From: Bisporella sp. PMI_857
Lineage: Eukaryota > Ascomycota > Leotiomycetes > Helotiales > Helotiaceae
Reading direction: 5' to 3'
Length of the DNA: 64,000 bases
NCBI GenBank assembly: GCA_021307315.1
Contig: JAJSPD010000123.1
Span: forward strand, 1-64,000
The notes below the pieces were generated by a model, which was given only the letters and a program-made list of their open reading frames with translations, was not told the DNA's origin and did not search any database. Position numbers and translations under genes: made by a program. Shown here one piece after another: positions 1-10,669 of the stretch. The number at the start of each line of letters is the position of its first letter. Position 1 is the first letter of the stretch.

Positions 1-49
1 GAATGTAAAGCCAGTTTAATTGCTCACCAGCGTATATCATGAAGCGCCA

Positions 50-2222
50 TCAGGTTCCATTGGCAGGTTGATACCAGGCTTTACTATCAAGAGTGGTGGT
101 CAAATTATCAGTAAAGGCAGCAAGATTTTTAAAGATATTGACCGAGACATGCATGCCGCCCGGAGACGTGGTTATTGTACCATACGTCACCCCTGTCTGC
201 ACAATATCCGAAAACCAGTCAACCTCATTTTTGGCCGGCGGATAGTGTATTAATAGTGACCCTCTCACAGCCGCTGAGAGTGTTGGCACCGTCGTCGGAG
301 AAATCGCAATATGTGACGGCGATGGTTTCAATAGATGTTGTGCCAGCATTCTCGATAATTATGACTTCTGCCGTGCCAGAGACTTGACCTCGTAGGGTGT
401 AGTTGCCACCCGGAATATGGGCTGGAACCAGTGTAGCCAACAGTACAGTCTCGAGGAGAAATACGGTACGGTTTGATTAGTAATAAAAAATGTCTGTACA
501 GGCCGTGTAGCCGTATACTGGCTGTATTGTCAAAATATTGTACGGTATACACCAAAAAATATCCCTGTAAAAGTTGCTCTTGGCGTTTATGCAGTACAGC
601 CATTGGCGTCTGGCCCGAGCTTTTGTACGGCCGTACGTACTACTGGCTACACTGGCTGGAACAGCACTCGTGGCCCCTAAAACGTAGAGTTTACTCCATG
701 GAATGATGTCGGAGAAAGGAGCTAGCGCGGGCCGGATGTATGGCTTGTGGCTGGTGAAGGTGACCAGCATCATACGCTCCTGCCGTCCACCTTGTACTAT
801 AGAGTTGTAACAGGGTAGCGGGTTCTTCTCGCCACATTCTGGCGAAACGGTTTGCGCCTGATAGTATACAATGCGCGTGCCATCAAAGGACCACTTGGGA
901 TCAGCTCGGCCATTCCATTCCGCATCATTAATGCTCCCTGGGCTGCCGTCCCCGGCCACATTGATATGCTGACCATAGTATTGACCTCGGTCACCATAGC
1001 GATCAATGAGCCAAGGTTGGAAGAAGCGTCGCTCACCATTGTTGCGGGTATACGATGTCGCTCTAGTTACAATCATGTCAATGATGGGTGGAGTACCACG
1101 CATGCCAGAAAGCCACATCTGCCGCCGGTGCCGGGGTGCCGCGTGTATCCATCACAACCGTCCAGGCATCATCTGGAGAGATGTCAACTGGGTCGACGTA
1201 CTCGGGGTGCGCAGTTAGTCGGCGGATCTTGCCCGTTATCAAATGGATAGCGTAGACATCGATGTTGCACGATTCAGAGGGTGATCCAATGTAGGCGACT
1301 TCTTGACCGCTCCTGCTGAAGCCCCTTGGCTCACCAACGCTAATAACACTTTGATTGATCTTGAGCTCGCTACCCTCCACGTAGATTTGGGAGTATTGAT
1401 TAGGGTCGACAAGAGCTGTAACACCGGTAAGGTCGTATCGGGCCGAGAGGGGAATCCCAGTAATAGGTCTTTATTGAAAACCAAGCGCCCAATGTATGCG
1501 GTCTGGGAGACGGAAAATTCATTATCAATTACCATAGAGTTGAAGCCTAGATGGTTGTCATCAGGATGTAAGCGCAGCTCAGGTATAGGCCCGCCTACAC
1601 CAGTACCACTTGGAGAAGTGTTCCATCGGATAGGGTAGATGTACGTTGCGTTCGGAGTATACTTCGTGCTGGACAGCTGAAAGGAACCGCAGTCGATGAT
1701 TCGGGGTCCAGCCAGGGCACACGTACCATCACTGAAGGCTTGGGGGTAGTCCATTAGATCAACACGGCCAACTTGGTTAGCAGCTGGTATGCCGCACGTG
1801 ATGCATTTCCAGGGATCGCCATTAGGAAATGTTGTGTTATCGGCCTTAACGACAATCAGTTGCAGACCAGAGTAGATGCTTCGTGGATCTGGGGCCGCTG
1901 GCGCGCCAGTGAAGTTAATTGACGCTACTACATGCCCGCTGTCAGGCAGGAAGTTGCCAGAGCCCGGTCCAGTGATCTTGCCGATGCACCCAGTGCCGTG
2001 AAGATTAATACCGATAGAGCAAGAGCCCACAGAGCTATTCCGGGCCACAGGGGGCAGCGGCAGCTCAACGATGATGATCGGTTCAGGTACGGGGGGGATG
2101 GGAGCCTGTTGGCGTTGCAGATAGGCTCCCTGTACTGAAAGCCTTTGGAAGGTCGCTAAGAAAAAGGCCGGTAACACACACACGGCGAGGACTCTGAAAA
2201 GAAAAAGGGAATTGGAGCGCAT
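50..2222 (-). pseudogene. secreted TolB/PD40-like beta-propeller protein, frameshifted and element-disrupted
   Basis: The frame opens at 2222 with a hydrophobic signal-like N-terminus and then continues in several frames down to about 50. Propeller-type repeats are visible, including DPKWSFDGTRIVYY and EYVDPVDISPDD, which resemble TolB/PD40 blades. The homologous text jumps frame near 1450 (after VFNKDLLLG), near 1125 (before RQMWLSGMRG) and near 260 (before PPAKNEVDWFSD). A 228-bp element also sits inside at 428-655. A pyrimidine tract ending in CAG near 2190 could mark an intron, so the exact start is uncertain. Three separate indels make this a pseudogene rather than a spliced gene. Function is unknown; fungal relatives are predicted secreted propellers. 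It is divergently arranged with the regulator at 2879. The last part may extend past 50 because family C-termini vary. Confidence 0.7.
428..655. mobile_element. 228-bp MITE-like element with TIRs and 6-bp target duplication
   Basis: The left end begins CCAGTGTAGCCAACAGTAC and the right end, reverse-complemented, begins CCAGTGTAGCCAGTAGTAC, so the termini match at 17 of 19 positions. Both sides are flanked by CTGGAA (422-427 and 656-661). Removing the element plus one CTGGAA joins the minus-strand host frame as ...ATSAVP|AHIPGGNY..., restoring the propeller protein without a gap. No coding capacity. The superfamily is not identified. Confidence 0.75.
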
Positions 2223-2878
2223 CTTACAGCGAAGAATTGTTGATCAAATGGCTACTTAAAGGTCAGAAGCAGTAGCAGAGATCAGACAAAGTCTATGCCA
2301 GAGTAGAAGTCAGGATTCATATCATATTCAACCTGCCTCCCCTTTTCATCTTTCTAATTTCCTTTTGAGGTTGGAAATGGAAGTATGTGTGTAGGGGGAG
2401 GTAGGTCTCTCGTAGTAGTGTCGTCGACAAGCTTACCAGGTCTCAAATAGGTATAGTTTGAAATTTGTTCTGTATTTTAGGCGCTTTTAAGGCACATAAT
2501 GTGGAGAAGTGTAGAGAATAAGAGTGTGTGGAGAGTGCGGAAGGTGCGGGGGGAACGGGGGGACAGCGCATTGATACCATAATTCTGCAAATCAAAACCT
2601 AGATGGTCGGTTTATGTGAAGCGGCTGATTAGACGAATACGGCGCCGTTAACGACGATGCGGGGTAGTGGAAGTGGCAGGGATTTGTTCTATGGTAAGCA
2701 ACTAGAAAGCAAAATCAGCCGTGGATATATAGTGGCGGCCGCTGTGTTTATTGTTCATTGTTCATTGCTCAATGTTCATGTTCAATACCCCACAATTTCG
2801 CATTCCCTCCTGCCTGTATCCATTGCGTGTCCATCCGCGGATGATCTCTTCGCTCGGAAGCAGCCAGGAGGGAATAGA
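2223..2878. promoter_or_regulatory. divergent intergenic region between propeller pseudogene and Zn2Cys6 pseudogene
   Basis: No gene is recognised in these 656 bases. The region contains purine-rich GGGG tracts around 2545-2565 and short repeats of TTGTTCATTG/TTCATGTTCA near 2750-2785 just upstream of the plus-strand gene. As a head-to-head spacer it probably held both promoters, but both flanking genes are now damaged. Confidence 0.4.
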
Positions 2879-4463
2879 ATGCATCCAAGTCAACCTCGAC
2901 CTCTGCTCCGATTGACACAGGCTTGCGACCACTGCCGCACACGAAAGACCAAAGTCAGTTCGCTGTACTACTACACCACCCACCCGCCTTCTTGGATGTT
3001 GGCCGGGGGAATAATAATACCCTAGGAATATACTTTTTCCTGCTGGGTCAGTTCGTTCGCTAACTCATGATCAAGTGTGATCTCCGCCGTCCAAGCTGTG
3101 CCAATTGCGAGAACAGATCATTGGTTTGTCGCTTCTCGACTCAGCCGCGCAAAGAAGGCCTCGACCAATACGCAATAGCAGCGAGGGGAAAGATGACCAA
3201 GTCGACGGCCCTAGCCAGAGAGCTCAAGTCCTCCCAATCGGACGCTCCTCCCCAAGCCACGAATACTCATCGCACACGACCTCAGCCCTGACCTCAAGCT
3301 CGCCGTTGTCCCCGGATTCTAGAAATTCCACGCAGCGCTCTACTTTTTGTGACGCTACCGTCGCCGGCGTCAGGCTACCACAAGATAATGCTCCATCCTA
3401 ACACATTAACAAGACCGATGCCGCATATTGTACATCGCCATTGACCTTTGCTTCTATTTGTTGTGACTTGGAAGCAGAAGTAGGCAATCTTGGTCTTGAT
3501 CTGTCTATGCTATTGCTTGCTAGGAAATATATAAACCATTACTTCGACTGCCTTTGTCCATTAATGCCAATCGTCTATCGACCACAAGTCGAGCTCGGAT
3601 TGTGTCTCCTTCAACCGGGCATCGAACGACGACAAGTTGGCATACAGGTATTTACACTAACAGTTTCTTTGTATGCGATAGCTGCGGCTATTATCCCGAG
3701 CACGATTCTTGCCGAAGGCTCTATATTTGCTGACAAGTTCTATCATGCGTCAAAACGTAGCTTGGACCTATGTCGTGCTACGGAGCTGGAAAAGCCTACA
3801 TCAGCTTCAATTGCAATCCGGTATTTCCAATCGGGCTATACACATTCTGTAGGAAAACCACGAAAATCATGGGACGAGTTGGAGGCGGCTATTGCACTAG
3901 CGCAGAGTATGCGGCTGCATGACGAGGCATCTTATACCCATATGGACGAAGTAGAAAGTCAGCTATGCTGACGGCTTTTCTGGATTCCTTACACCGGCGA
4001 CAAATCAGCAGCGATCCTTAGTAAGCATCACATTACACTAGGGCAATATTTATTAGACGATGGCATCACCGTCCGGTATTCTAAAAGGCTAGATGGCGAG
4101 GATCCAACTCTGCCTCAAAACTCGACAGAACCCCTCCCAGCCCTCGTCACCGGATCCAATATTAATCAGGGCTTATGGCGTGCGGCATATTTGGTACTAC
4201 TCGAGATCGACATACTGCAAGAGCGATACCTGGGCTTGGAACCTGGAAAGGAACAAGCAAGTAGATCACCAACTTCAGCAGAGCTCTCACACCTGGAGGA
4301 GCTCTACATTAGCTTTGAGACATCCTTTAGCGACATCCCAACATGTTTACAGGCACATCCTACGCTTTCTTTATCTCCGGCAAGCTTCCATTTCGGCCAA
4401 AGGAACGATAAACCACCGCTTCCCCGCGCTTTTACCCTTCAAAGAATAAATTTGCACATGTGA
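2879..4463 (+). pseudogene. Zn2Cys6 transcription factor, broken by a frameshift and two in-frame stops
   Basis: Exon 1 (2879-2953) encodes the first half of the zinc cluster, ACDHCRTRKTK. A GT-AG intron at 2954-3075 joins it to CDLRRPSCANCENRSLVCRF, completing the six cysteines. The frame then shifts between about 3200 and 3290 and continues in the frame of 3105. A TAA stop lies at 3399-3401 and a TGA at 3969-3971; the text reads straight on after each (RLFWIPYTGDK after the TGA) to a natural stop at 4463. The middle part, with LLLARKYINHYFDCLCPLMPI, matches the fungal-specific regulatory domain. Family proteins are nuclear DNA-binding activators. The neighbouring secreted propeller gene is also dead, so the pair may have decayed together (inference). 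Confidence 0.7.
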
Positions 4464-5148
4464 AATGGAAGGTTAGTCATGAATAGGTGCTAGATATTGA
4501 GATCAATGCGCTAGCAAAGACAAGTGGGATATTTCAACTCGGCTCGAATAGACACTCACTAAGTGGGAAGTTAAAGTATAGTTTTAAGATTTTGATTGAG
4601 TCGGAATAAACAGCTTAAACTAGAAGAGCCAAGGAATTAATTTGAAAAGAGCCGGCTGCCGAATGTCTCAATGCCTAGTATAAGATAAAATTGGTTGGGC
4701 TCAGAACGCTAACAAGACGTAATGTTAACGAGTGGTTTATATCATTGTAGCAAATAGGTGGAGGAACATAGATAAAGTGCTGCTAATTGGATTCACATGG
4801 ACAAAGACGTTGTTGAATTGAGAGTTAATTGAGTATTAAACGGATAATATGGAATCGAAGGCACAACACAAATATAATTTCGGCTTCCAAAACCTTGACA
4901 AACGGTACGGTATACATGCATAAACAATATCCCAAGCTTACAGTACTATTACATTCAATGACCCATAAAGAAAAACTCAATTTAACTCCATCTATTTCAA
5001 GCTTCTTTACTCTGTTATCCTAGCAACAGGAATTCTCGGCCTTTTCCATATTACCGGCAACTAGTCCGTATTGACCGAGCGATTCTTTAGACTAACACAC
5101 CGCCATCAACCTTGGTAATATTTTCATGCATACTAGTCATTGGAAAGC
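4464..5148. other. AT-rich spacer, no gene seen
   Basis: The stretch is AT-rich. Short open frames such as the one at 4829-5023 show no family features and no splice context. It separates two pseudogenes, and I see no transposon ends in it. Confidence 0.4.
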
Positions 5149-6097
5149 CTATTCACCACCTTTGGGGTGATTTGGGGTTAAGGACCGTAAGGCTATGCTG
5201 TCGTGATTATCCTGCGCCGTTGTAAATGGAGCGGCCGAAAGCTGGCTAGAATACCAGATAGAGTAAACGACAGTGACCACCCACATCAACTTTGCATCAA
5301 AAACGTACAATGTCTATTCGTGACTTATAAGATATCCGTCTTGGCCTTGCGAAAACTCAATGACTCGATAGATTGATCGAATCATAATAAAAAGAGATAC
5401 TATGTAAAGCATATATATTTGTTGCTTCCAAAGAGGTTGACCCAAATAGCTTTCAATGACGTCTATAGATACATACGCAGACTTGCGTTGATAACGCCTG
5501 TGGAACACTATTGAAGTAAGAGCAAAAAGTCCAAACATAGCAACTTGAAGCACTAAACTAGCAATGACAATCTAGTTGCCATATTTTGCGTATTTTCCGT
5601 TTGCGACAACATTTAGGAGTGTTGAATTACCCTGAATAAGAAGCGACAGGATATCCCCAAACACAAAAAATCGTGTGAGTTTTCGAGGAGTTGTAACCGA
5701 GCACGATTCACCATTTGGAACGCTGCGTATAATTCGGCTAAACGTTATATAAATAGACGCCGAGAAAAGAATTGGAGCGAGGAGGATAAAAGCGCTTTGC
5801 ATAATATATGTTCCGAGTTTGCTGGTATCATCGTAGGCTTTAATGCGAACTCCAAAACCTATGCATTCTACTACAGACACGCCAGATATTAGCTTGAGAT
5901 GCTTTTAGCGTTGATGAAAACTTACTTATAGCACCAGCAGTTAGGGCGATACAAAACCATGCCCGCCTTCGACACAACCGCCAGAGGTGTAAAACCGATA
6001 TTCCCAAAAATAATATAGCGAAAATTGCAGCGGCAGGTTTAGAAGGAAGATATTTCCATATATAATAGCCCGGCTTGAAAGGCTTGAGTTGTGACAT
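5149..6097 (-). pseudogene. RTA1-like seven-helix membrane protein with two Trp-to-stop changes
   Basis: Exon 1 starts at 6097 (MSQLKPFKPGYYIWKYLPS), typical of RTA1/RSB1 lipid-translocation and toxicant-resistance proteins. A GT-AG intron near 5925-5872 joins ...ALTAGAI to IECIGFGVRI. Hydrophobic segments such as YIMQSAFILLAPILFSASIY and the signature VIEFSQGQDGYLISHE follow. Two TAG codons interrupt the frame: one after KYAKYGN (about 5573), where the family has Trp in GNW, and one after ISHE (about 5315), where the family has Trp in HEW. After the second stop the frame reads on (TLYVFDAKLMW) to 5149. Both changes fit TGG to TAG, i.e. CpA to TpA on the other strand, the RIP-preferred context. 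Original role: plasma-membrane lipid translocation or drug tolerance (family knowledge). Confidence 0.82.
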
Positions 6098-6890
6098 TGC
6101 GTACTTGGTGATTCAGTTCAAAGCCGCCAGGATTCTGAAGGCCAACGAACAAAGTTTGTAGAAGGGCACAAGAGTGAAAAAAAGAGATAAATATTTAATC
6201 AGACTCATGAGGGAACAATGCTTTAACAATGGTAATAATACAGTATCTTCTACGTATAATAATCTCTAAATTGCATTAATGTGCTAGTCCGTTCAATTCG
6301 CCCTTGTGAACCTATTCTATTTGAAAACAGAGATGCCTTACTGAGTCAGTATTTCGCCTCTGATGTTATTAGAAGTAAAGATTATAAAATATGGAAAAAG
6401 TGGGGGAGGGAATGTTTGCTTGGTCCATCCCTGAAATGAGAATACGGATCCGCGATACGAGATACGCCATTCCCTTGTACCAACAACTCTAACTAGAAAC
6501 TGTTGAAACCACCTTTAACTCAATATAGATTGGAGCCCTTGGATTTTGTTTCGGACAGACAAGAACTGCCGGCCCATTGCTATCCGTGTTGTGACCCAAT
6601 CTCACTTATTAAGACGAATCAAACAAGCTTCACATTAGATAAGTGGTAACTCAGTATCTCACTTTCTACAAATTATACGCATTATGAAAAGGTCTTAACT
6701 ACTTTGGGTATTAAACACCTAATAACAGCAAAGGCTGTTATATTATCTCCACCAAAGCCATATCTTCGGCTCCCAAAATCCTACATTACATGTACTAAGA
6801 CCAAAACTAAACCATTTGCGGCGAAGCGAGACAACGTTTGCCGGGCGATAAGCCACCAAAGCGGCACACGCTAGCGTTAGCAGAGAAGTA
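6098..6890. other. AT-rich intergenic DNA up to transposon A
   Basis: No reading frame with family features was found here. The region is AT-rich and lies between the RTA1 pseudogene and the left terminal repeat of the first pogo-like element. The 3-prime part (6840-6888) is GC-richer and directly abuts the TA target site. Confidence 0.4.
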
Positions 6891-6940
6891 AGTCCGTGCA
6901 CCCCCCTTTGGATACCCCCCCCTTTGGATCGCTTAAAATA
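6891..6940 (+). repeat. left terminal inverted repeat of element A
   Basis: Begins AGTCCGTGCAC, has two tandem C-run plus TTTGGAT units, and ends in TAAAATA. It pairs with 8860-8907 apart from a two-base difference in C-run length and one substitution. Confidence 0.88.
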
Positions 6941-6979
6941 GTAACCATCAACTCCACCAAAATACTTGTAATTAAATAA

Positions 6980-8760
6980 CTACTCAATTTCAATACAATC
7001 TGAAGTAGAATCAGACTCAATAGACTTTTCTTCATCATCCTTTATAGTTATAGCTTCTCCTGCAGCTAATTGCGTTTTCCTGATCTGTTCGATGTCCGCA
7101 AACTTCGAATTTTGACTAGTTTTAATTTTTCTTTTTTTTCTTGGTTTAGCTTTCTTTAATTGAACTTCTAAAGACTGTATTTTATAGCTATAATCAGCTA
7201 GAATACTTTTTTGCTCCTTAAATCTTTTTACAATTTTTCGAAATAAAAGTCTTTGTGTAGAAAAGTTGCTTTGTCCAAGCATTTGGAACTTAGCTACTTG
7301 AACTTTGATTTCAGCCGATTTTTGAAAAGTACAGAAAAGCGTATGTAAAGAATCGATTTCGGGGCTATTGTTAAAGCATTGCGTCGGTAGTAGAGTGTCT
7401 TTCTTTGAATTGCTATTCTCTAAAAGCAAAGGACTTAAAAAAGGTTTAGCTATCGATTTTGGCCATAAACCAGTTGCTTTTTATCCAGCTTTGATTATTT
7501 TGGCAGATAAAGCTTTTTTTTTTAGCTATTTAATAACAAGCAAAAAAGTTTTGCTTTCCAATTGGACTAAAATCAGTCAAAAGGTTCAAATGACCAACTG
7601 CCGTTCGATAATGACTTTTAAGAAACGAAAAAACTAACAAATCTAAAAGTTGTAAAACATGTAATGTATATAAAAGTAAAAAAAGCAAGTGTATGTTGTT
7701 GTAATAACATAAATACATAAAATCAGTAGTTTCAAGACTGCTATAGCCGTTTAAAATAAGTAATCTAAGCTCGAAAAAAGTAGCAAAAGTAGTTTGAGGA
7801 ATAAACACTTTTTTGAGCTATTCTATTACTGTAGAATTAAATGTTTATGCGTTATCGGTAGCTGTGAATTTCCAGTTTTTATATTGATCGATATTTGATA
7901 GAAACTATTGTTGTTAGACTGATTTTCTTTTGAAAATAACCAATAAAGAAAAAGCATTGCTTGTAGCAAAAACACACTCAATAAATAACGTTTATATTCG
8001 AGAACCGGGCTGTTTCTTTTGAATAGAACGCTTTTCAGAGTTTTCTACTACTAAGCTATTTGTCCTAAAGCATTCTATTATGCCTGATTCGTTTATATTT
8101 TATCGATTTTCGGGTTTGATAGCCAAAATAGCAAGGACAGAAAGCCGTGAGAACTATGACTTAATTATAGCAGTTGTAGCGTTATTGACTTTTGTAGAAT
8201 CAATATTTCGAGCTTTTTTAGTCCGTAAAATAGGATTGCGCCGTAGAAAGCTTTCTATCCAGCGTTTCCTTAGCTTTTTGTGGTTTTTTTTTATTTCTAG
8301 TTGTAGGAAGTAGGGGTTTACGGATCCACATACGACCCACCAGGTCACGTGGCCCGCACAACCCCCATTTTGTAGAATCTAGAGTAGAACCTAATACAAC
8401 AACAATTACCATATCCACCAAGAGCAAGAGCACGGCCTATGAGCTGTGCCTTTTGCCCCGTGGAAGGTAAGGAGGGGATACCAACACTAGTAGTCGAGTT
8501 GCAAATGGTCGAATTTGGCCATAAGTTAAAGGAACATTTAGAGCTTTTTAGGTCAAAACCCAATTAGATAAGTGCTCCTTTTGTGCCTTTGATAGTCTCT
8601 GTAGACTTTCAGCTGCAACAACACGATTTTCTGTCTTTTAAATACGATTTCGTAGTCTGCTAAAAAGAACATTCTACTTTTTACTAGTTGACTTCAAGGA
8701 CTTCCCATTTCTAACTTTACTAATCGCAGCAAACAAATCTTGTTCAGTGTATTGAGGCAT
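6980..8760 (-). pseudogene. pogo-type transposase of element A (DDE, CENP-B/Tc5-type HTH), degraded
   Basis: The frame starts at ATG 8760 (MPQYTEQDLFAAISKVRNGK), the psq-type N-terminus of fungal pogo transposases. It continues to the Tc5/CENP-B HTH segment RWIESFLRRNPILRT (about 8210-8260), the DDE core LLILNGYSSLETTDFMYLCY (about 7700-7760) and a Lys-rich tail ending at 6980. Aligning it with the copy in element B shows Trp-to-TAG (after TSKK) and Gln-to-TAA (after RNRI) changes here, both C-to-T transitions on one strand or the other. A solo LTR (8302-8486) splits the HTH region. The catalytic core has lost its canonical GHxSH form. It is not functional. Confidence 0.82.
8302..8486 (-). 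repeat. 185-bp solo LTR nested in element A
   Basis: On the minus strand the insert begins TGTTGGTATCCCC and ends CCTACTTCCTACA, the TG...CA form of LTRs. It is flanked by 5-bp direct repeats CTAGT (plus strand 8297-8301 and 8487-8491). Removing it with one repeat rejoins the transposase frame as RLL|EIKKNHKKLRKRW, collinear with RLLVIKGDYKDLGKRW in element B. This supports insertion followed by LTR-LTR recombination. No internal retroelement domain is present. Confidence 0.85.
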
Positions 8761-8859
8761 AATTACTTAAAGACAAAGAATTTAAAATAGGAAGTAATTT
8801 GAATCAGAATTGATTTAATAATCAATGATATTGTTGAGGTGGCGGTGTAGAAATTCGTC

Positions 8860-8907
8860 TATTTTAGGCGATCCAAAGGGGGGTATCCAAAGGGGGGTGC
8901 ACGGACT
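8860..8907 (-). repeat. right terminal inverted repeat of element A
   Basis: Reverse complement of 6891-6940, with two TTTGGAT units and the outer GTGCACGGACT end. It is followed by the TA target at 8908-8909. Confidence 0.88.
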
Positions 8908-9015
8908 TAACCCCTCTTTCACTTCTCAGGCACAAAGCAATGACGCTTCTTATCGTGGGCATAGTAACCTCTGTCACATATCAATACATCGCAAATTTGG
9001 TCGGCCAAGGTGAAG

Positions 9016-10271
9016 ATGCTTCGTCGAAGTCAGCGAAAGTCAAAGGGTAGCTGTGCGCACTGCAAAAAACGACATATAAAAGTACAGGCCCTACAGAAGT
9101 GGCGTCAACTGCTCGCAGGTGGCCGTATCCGGGGAGCAGTCATTAGCAACAGTGATCTAACAGCCTCTAGTGTGATGAATCTCGCCCAGATTGTGCTAAT
9201 TGCACAAAAGCTAATCTACAATGCTCTTTTACCGCTAGTGTATCCCCTACTCGCAAGAACATAGAATTTATTACATCTTTTCAATCACCCGGAGGTCGGA
9301 GTCACAACAACGAAGTTTCCTTAGTTGCCAGCGCCAACCTTGTGCAACATCCTGTACCTCCTACATCGCGTGTAAACCTAACTCATCTAAAGTTATTCCA
9401 CCACTTCATATCGAACGCAAACAGGTCCTTCTTTCCTGATAAGATAGTAACGGACAGCTATCCTGATATTGTCCCATACATGTTTTCTCATCCTTTTCTA
9501 TGCCATGAAATTCTTGCAATATCCGCCTTGCATCTAAGTACCTGTCGCCCTGAAAGATTTCAGCTATACCGAGACGAATCTGTCAAATTGCAAACGAAAG
9601 CACTTAGATTGTTTAACGACTCTGTCAAGAAGATAAATTCTAATAACCTAATCCCAGCATTTCTGTACTCTGGATTACTGGGCCTTCACTTCATCAGCGA
9701 CACCTTTTCTATACCAAACCATAGCTTTGACTGTTTCATAGACCGGCTTGTTCAGTCGATCAGGCTATTGCAGGGAGTGCGCAAAATCTTTTCTGGATAG
9801 TGGGATATTCTCCGCGGTTCTAGCATCAAACATCTCATTCAAGTCGGCCACGAGTTCGTAGGCCAACCTGATGAGATTGCAGATCAGTTTGAGAGACTTC
9901 GTGTTGCCATCAGCAAATCTGCTAATATTTCTCTATTTCAAACCGGGGTATGCGAAGCAGCAATCAGACAATTAAGTTGGGTCTACTGCTCAGAACTTTC
10001 GTCCAACACATTCGACAAAAACTATTATCCACGCATAGTCACTTCATGGCCCGTTATGATCTCTACCGAGTACACAGATCTCCTCATTAATCGCAATTCC
10101 GAAGCGTTGGTTATACTGTCGTACTACGCTATTCTTCTACATAAGTGTCGGAAATTCTGGGCAGTCGGGAGTAGTGGTCAGATTTTATTCGATGCACTTG
10201 AACCACACATAGAAAAGACCTGGAAAAGTTGGTTAGCATGGCCAAAGTCCATCATCCATAAATCAACATAA
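9016..10271 (+). pseudogene. Zn2Cys6 transcription factor between two transposons, one premature stop
   Basis: Exon 1 (9016-9081) encodes SCAHCKKRHIK and a GT-AG intron (9082-9170) joins it to CDESRPDCANCTKANLQC, giving a complete zinc cluster. The second exon continues through LKLFHHFISNANRSFF and PFLCHEILAISALHLSTCRP, typical of the UPC2/sterol-uptake-control type of fungal regulator. A TAG at 9798-9800 interrupts the frame, after which the same frame runs on (WDILRGSSIKHLIQ) to TAA at 10271. With read-through the protein would be about 388 residues, near family length. The gene lies only about 106 bp from the right end of element A and about 250 bp before element B. I call it a pseudogene because of the single stop; a sequencing error or a still-useful truncated product cannot be excluded. 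Confidence 0.72.
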
Positions 10272-10519
10272 CCCCGACCCTTTGCTGGCATGTGTTTTCT
10301 GCTTCCGAATCCTTCAGATATTTCATTTGCACCACTCCTACTAAAATTCCGCCTGCATCCCACCTCCAGTTCTATTCAGCACAGTATTCAGGGCAATATT
10401 GGCTGTCCCCAAGCTTTCCTTTCGGAACCCTCAAGAATGCCAGCTAGAAGAGCCATTAGAACGCCACAATCTTTCCGCTAATAGCCGTGCTGTCCATGCC
10501 AGAGATGCGGCTTTGGATA

Positions 10520-10570
10520 AGTCCGTGCACCCCCATATCGATCACCCCCCCATGTCGATCACCTAAAATA
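10520..10570 (+). repeat. left terminal inverted repeat of element B
   Basis: AGTCCGTGCAC followed by two tandem units of the CCCCATATCGATCA type (the second reads ATGTCGATCA), then TAAAATA. It matches 12300-12349 in inverse orientation with few differences. Confidence 0.88.
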
Positions 10571-10669
10571 AGCGATTTTCTAGACCGCTACCTTCACTAG
10601 ATAATGAATTATTAAACCAATTCTAATTCAAATTACTTCATACTTAAAATCCTTTCTCTCTCGGTAATC

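Larger units (their letters stand above)
6891..8907 (-). mobile_element. pogo/Fot1-like DNA transposon A (2,017 bp, containing a solo LTR)
   Basis: The element runs from AGTCCGTGCAC at 6891 to GTGCACGGACT ending at 8907 and is bounded by TA on both sides (6889-6890, 8908-8909), the target expected for Tc1/mariner-pogo elements. The terminal inverted repeats are about 48-50 bp (6891-6940, 8860-8907). Each contains two tandem copies of a CCCCCCTTTGGAT-type unit. It carries a degraded transposase on the minus strand. Subtracting the nested LTR and its duplicated target (190 bp) leaves 1,827 bp, almost the length of element B at 10520 (1,830 bp). It is inactive because of many stops. Confidence 0.88.

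Noticed and set aside
8345..8563. Minus-strand 72-codon frame as a small gene
   Set aside because: It spans the solo LTR and transposase junction and is explained by them.
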